A stretch of 64,000 bases of DNA from Bowmanella pacifica (lineage in GTDB: Bacteria; Pseudomonadota; Gammaproteobacteria; Enterobacterales; Alteromonadaceae), in the NCBI RefSeq assembly GCF_014645355.1, contig NZ_BMLS01000001.1, positions 558,001 to 622,000 on the forward strand, given 5' to 3'. Below the pieces are notes generated by a model. That model was given only the letters and a program-made list of their open reading frames with translations. It did no database searches and was not told where the DNA came from. Below, in pieces: positions 63,564-64,000 of this stretch (positions within the stretch are counted from its first letter, which is position 1; each line of letters opens with the position of its first letter). A program made the position numbers and the translations under genes.

Positions 63564-64000
63564 TTAAAGATTGATACCCACGCCTACATAAAAGACGGTT
63601 TTATCAAATTCAAAACGCGCATCGGTGGAGGTACGATCAGAGATCTCCAACCCACCCTCTAGTTTCCAAAGGTAGCTGATACGATAACTGGCTTTGGCCT
63701 CATAACGCCAGTATTTATCTTTTTGATCATAGCCTTGGTAATCAGAGCGTACGTGGCCGGCTACCAGATTGGTCTGCAGATCTTCACTCCAATCATGTTT
63801 CCAGCCCAAACCGTGTGCACTTTCTTTAATCACATCACCACGCAGGTCAGGATCCCGTGCTTTGCGACCAGTTTCCAGGGTAACCGTAGAGTAAGACAGA
63901 GGCTGCCAATTCACCGCGGCCTGCCAGGAGATACCGCTAAAATCTTCACGGCCAGAGTAATCAAAACGTTTATTCTGATAACCGATGCGGAATTCACCGC
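63564..64000 (-). CDS. Outer-membrane beta-barrel protein of the EPS cluster, 5' end outside window
   Basis: The reverse frame is open from the window edge to the stop at 63564, about 145 codons, so the N-terminus is missing. Alternating polar/hydrophobic strands (RIGYQNKRFDYSG, STVTLETGRKA, QTNLVAGHVRSDYQG, YWRYEAKASYRISYLWKLEGGLEISD) and the end FYVGVGINL, with a C-terminal aromatic/hydrophobic strand, mark an outer-membrane barrel of the putative beta-barrel porin type often placed beside short Wza genes. An internal GTG at 63914 is not the true start since the frame continues upstream. It is first of the right EPS arm as far as seen. Confidence 0.82.
   Translation of the reverse strand, partial: GEFRIGYQNKRFDYSGREDFSGISWQAAVNWQPLSYSTVTLETGRKARDPDLRGDVIKESAHGLGWKHDWSEDLQTNLVAGHVRSDYQGYDQKDKYWRYEAKASYRISYLWKLEGGLEISDRTSTDARFEFDKTVFYVGVGINL

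Noticed and set aside
1-64000. CRISPR arrays, tRNA/rRNA genes, insertion sequences and phage genes
   Set aside because: No direct-repeat array, tRNA-like cloverleaf, transposase or integrase sequence was noticed on reading both strands. A dedicated search was not possible.

Overview
The window looks like a Gammaproteobacterium of the Alteromonadales type (Alteromonas/Bowmanella-like). This is inferred from three large TonB-dependent receptors, a GlyGly-CTERM tail, Dld-II-type D-lactate dehydrogenase, LapD/LapG, a non-PTS amino-sugar pathway and a Wzx/Wzy exopolysaccharide (EPS) locus. No rRNA, tRNA, insertion sequence, phage or CRISPR array was seen. G+C is near 50% over most of the window but falls clearly between about 42.3 and 48.8 kb.

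Left part (1-10.3 kb): the 3'-truncated gene of an M1 aminopeptidase, a solute-binding-like periplasmic protein, a cyclophilin with a GlyGly-CTERM tail, a tight four-gene operon joining a TonB-dependent receptor to an ABC-2 (DUF3526-type) transporter, and msrB.

Peptidoglycan-sugar block (10.3-22.6 kb): D-lactate dehydrogenase, an RpiR regulator, NamZ (exo-muramidase), MurQ (etherase), a BadF-type amino-sugar kinase, an SSS symporter, a two-domain lipoprotein NagZ, NagX and a small membrane protein. Together they read as a PTS-independent route that clips GlcNAc and MurNAc from muropeptides, imports and phosphorylates MurNAc, splits it into GlcNAc-6-P and D-lactate, and oxidises the D-lactate.

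Middle (22.6-30.8 kb): an aldehyde dehydrogenase with a divergent AraC regulator, then a five-gene operon in which two D-glutamate-cyclase-type genes (DUF1445 and DUF4392) flank the 5-oxoprolinase genes pxpABC. It probably converts D-glutamate to 5-oxoproline and then to glutamate. D-Glu is also a peptidoglycan constituent, so the two blocks may serve one niche. A LysR regulator follows.

30.8-42.3 kb: a FecI/FecR/STN-receptor surface-signalling set, a GH20 beta-N-acetylhexosaminidase and a second receptor paralogous to the first but without STN. An acyltransferase and another solute-binding-like protein follow.

42.3-64 kb: an EPS locus in two arms. The left arm (minus strand, 54.2 to 43.6 kb) holds galU, ugd, UDP-glucuronate epimerase, WecG-type transferase, Wzx, two GT2 enzymes, Wzy, a GH10 lipoprotein and a TupA-like ATP-grasp, facing a second ATP-grasp gene. 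Between the arms lies a plus-strand set: lapG, lapD, a small secreted-protein gene broken by an in-frame TAA, and a second Wzy-like gene. The right arm (minus) holds a beta-barrel protein (cut by the window edge), Wza, Wzc, a PHP phosphatase and a VpsP-like protein. No initiating phosphoglycosyl transferase is present in the window.
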